NCBI GenBank assembly: GCA_001940655.1
Contig: MBAA01000205.1
Coordinates: 689 to 5,816 of the forward strand
From: Promethearchaeota archaeon CR_4
GTDB taxonomy: Archaea > Asgardarchaeota > Lokiarchaeia > Sigyniarchaeales > CR-4
Direction: 5' to 3'
DNA length: 5,128 nucleotides
Positions 4,663 to 5,128 of this stretch are shown here, piece by piece (positions within the stretch are counted from its first letter, which is position 1; every line of letters begins with the position of its first letter). The position numbers and the translations under genes are program-made. The notes under the pieces were generated by a model, which searched no databases, was not told the origin of the DNA, and worked only from the letters and a program-made list of their open reading frames with translations.

Positions 4663-5128
4663 ATGCTCAGCACAATCGAAGATGCTATCGGCGACCTGCG
4701 AGCAGGTCGATGCGTGATAGTTGTTGATGACGAGAACCGAGAGAATGAAGGGGACCTTTTGGCCCTTGCGGACCGCATCACGCCTAGCACGGTCAATTTC
4801 ATGGTAACTTACGGAAGAGGATTACTTTGTGTACCATTGGCTCCCGAGCGAGCGGAAGAGCTAGGCCTCGAGCAAATGACACGAAAAAACACGGAATCTC
4901 AAGGGACTGCGTTTACCGTGTCCGTTGATTGTACCAAATGCTCTACGGGCATTTCAGCGGATGACCGCGCGTCTACCGTGCGGTATCTAGCCAGTCCCAG
5001 CAAAGGTCTCAAGGATTTTCGCCAGCCCGGGCACATCTTCCCCCTCACGGCTAGACCTCGGGGTGTTTTTGAGCGTGCTGGCCATACTGAAGCAACCGTG
5101 GATCTTGCACGTTTGTGTGGGGCATATC
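4663..5128 (+). CDS. ribB: 3,4-dihydroxy-2-butanone 4-phosphate synthase (3' end outside window)
   Basis: 155 codons are open to the right edge. The enzyme converts ribulose 5-phosphate to formate and the four-carbon unit that builds lumazine. Visible motifs are the start 'MLSTIEDAIGDLRAG', the acidic metal/substrate loop 'DDENRENEGD' (22-31), 'MVTYGRGLLCVPL' (47-59), 'STGISADDR' (94-102), 'PGHIFPL' (122-128) and 'RAGHTEA' (138-144), whose H141 is the conserved second metal ligand. All catalytic motifs up to this point are intact. The domain usually runs about 50 residues further, so it is cut. Whether it continues into a GTP cyclohydrolase II domain (RibBA fusion) or ends alone cannot be seen. 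ATG 4663 matches the family start. It is 21 bases behind ribE and surely in the same transcript. Confidence 0.93.
   Translation, partial: MLSTIEDAIGDLRAGRCVIVVDDENRENEGDLLALADRITPSTVNFMVTYGRGLLCVPLAPERAEELGLEQMTRKNTESQGTAFTVSVDCTKCSTGISADDRASTVRYLASPSKGLKDFRQPGHIFPLTARPRGVFERAGHTEATVDLARLCGAY

Overview
The window is a compact piece of a prokaryotic chromosome, most likely archaeal. The reasons are: AT-rich TATA-like boxes and T-tract terminators instead of bacterial -10/-35 boxes and hairpins; secreted proteins rich in N-glycosylation sequons; and a stand-alone pyrimidine reductase (ArfC/Rib7 type) instead of the bacterial deaminase-reductase fusion RibD. The exported protein at the left edge has a 'SGEVLIYDIMEDY' start to its mature part that resembles secreted proteins I associate with Asgard archaea. 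That lineage guess is weak and rests on memory.

Layout. On the minus strand lie a secreted, sequon-rich protein that runs off the left edge (1-534) and a membrane-anchored DUF4430 (transcobalamin-C-terminal-like) protein (723-1172). Divergent from the latter, on the plus strand, is a closely packed series: an ECF-transporter-like membrane S component (1272-1937), a metal-dependent aminohydrolase of the cytosine/guanine/SAH deaminase type (1962-3143), an ArfC-like reductase whose start overlaps the aminohydrolase end by 44 nt (3100-3840), then after a T-rich gap riboflavin synthase (3976-4641) and 3,4-dihydroxy-2-butanone-4-phosphate synthase (4663 to the right edge, incomplete).

Two signals stand out. 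First, an aminohydrolase is translationally coupled to the reductase of the reductase-first riboflavin pathway, a pathway whose archaeal deaminase is, to my knowledge, unassigned. It has the HxH, HxxE, H and D residues of purine/pyrimidine deaminases and is a good candidate for that missing step. Second, two nearly identical 18-bp imperfect palindromes (ATAGGTAA-N5-CCTAT type) lie at 613-630 and 1239-1256, each embedded in promoter-like sequence. One is upstream of the secreted protein gene. The other is in the divergent region between the DUF4430 gene and the S-component/riboflavin operon. They look like operators of one regulator and would tie the surface proteins, the transporter and the biosynthesis genes into a single vitamin-responsive regulon.

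How the genes may work together (inference): the reductase, the candidate deaminase, RibB and riboflavin synthase supply flavin, while the S component, perhaps helped by the surface proteins, imports a vitamin or precursor under the same control. No RNA genes, CRISPR arrays, insertion sequences or riboswitches are seen. No gene-free stretch exceeds 188 bases.
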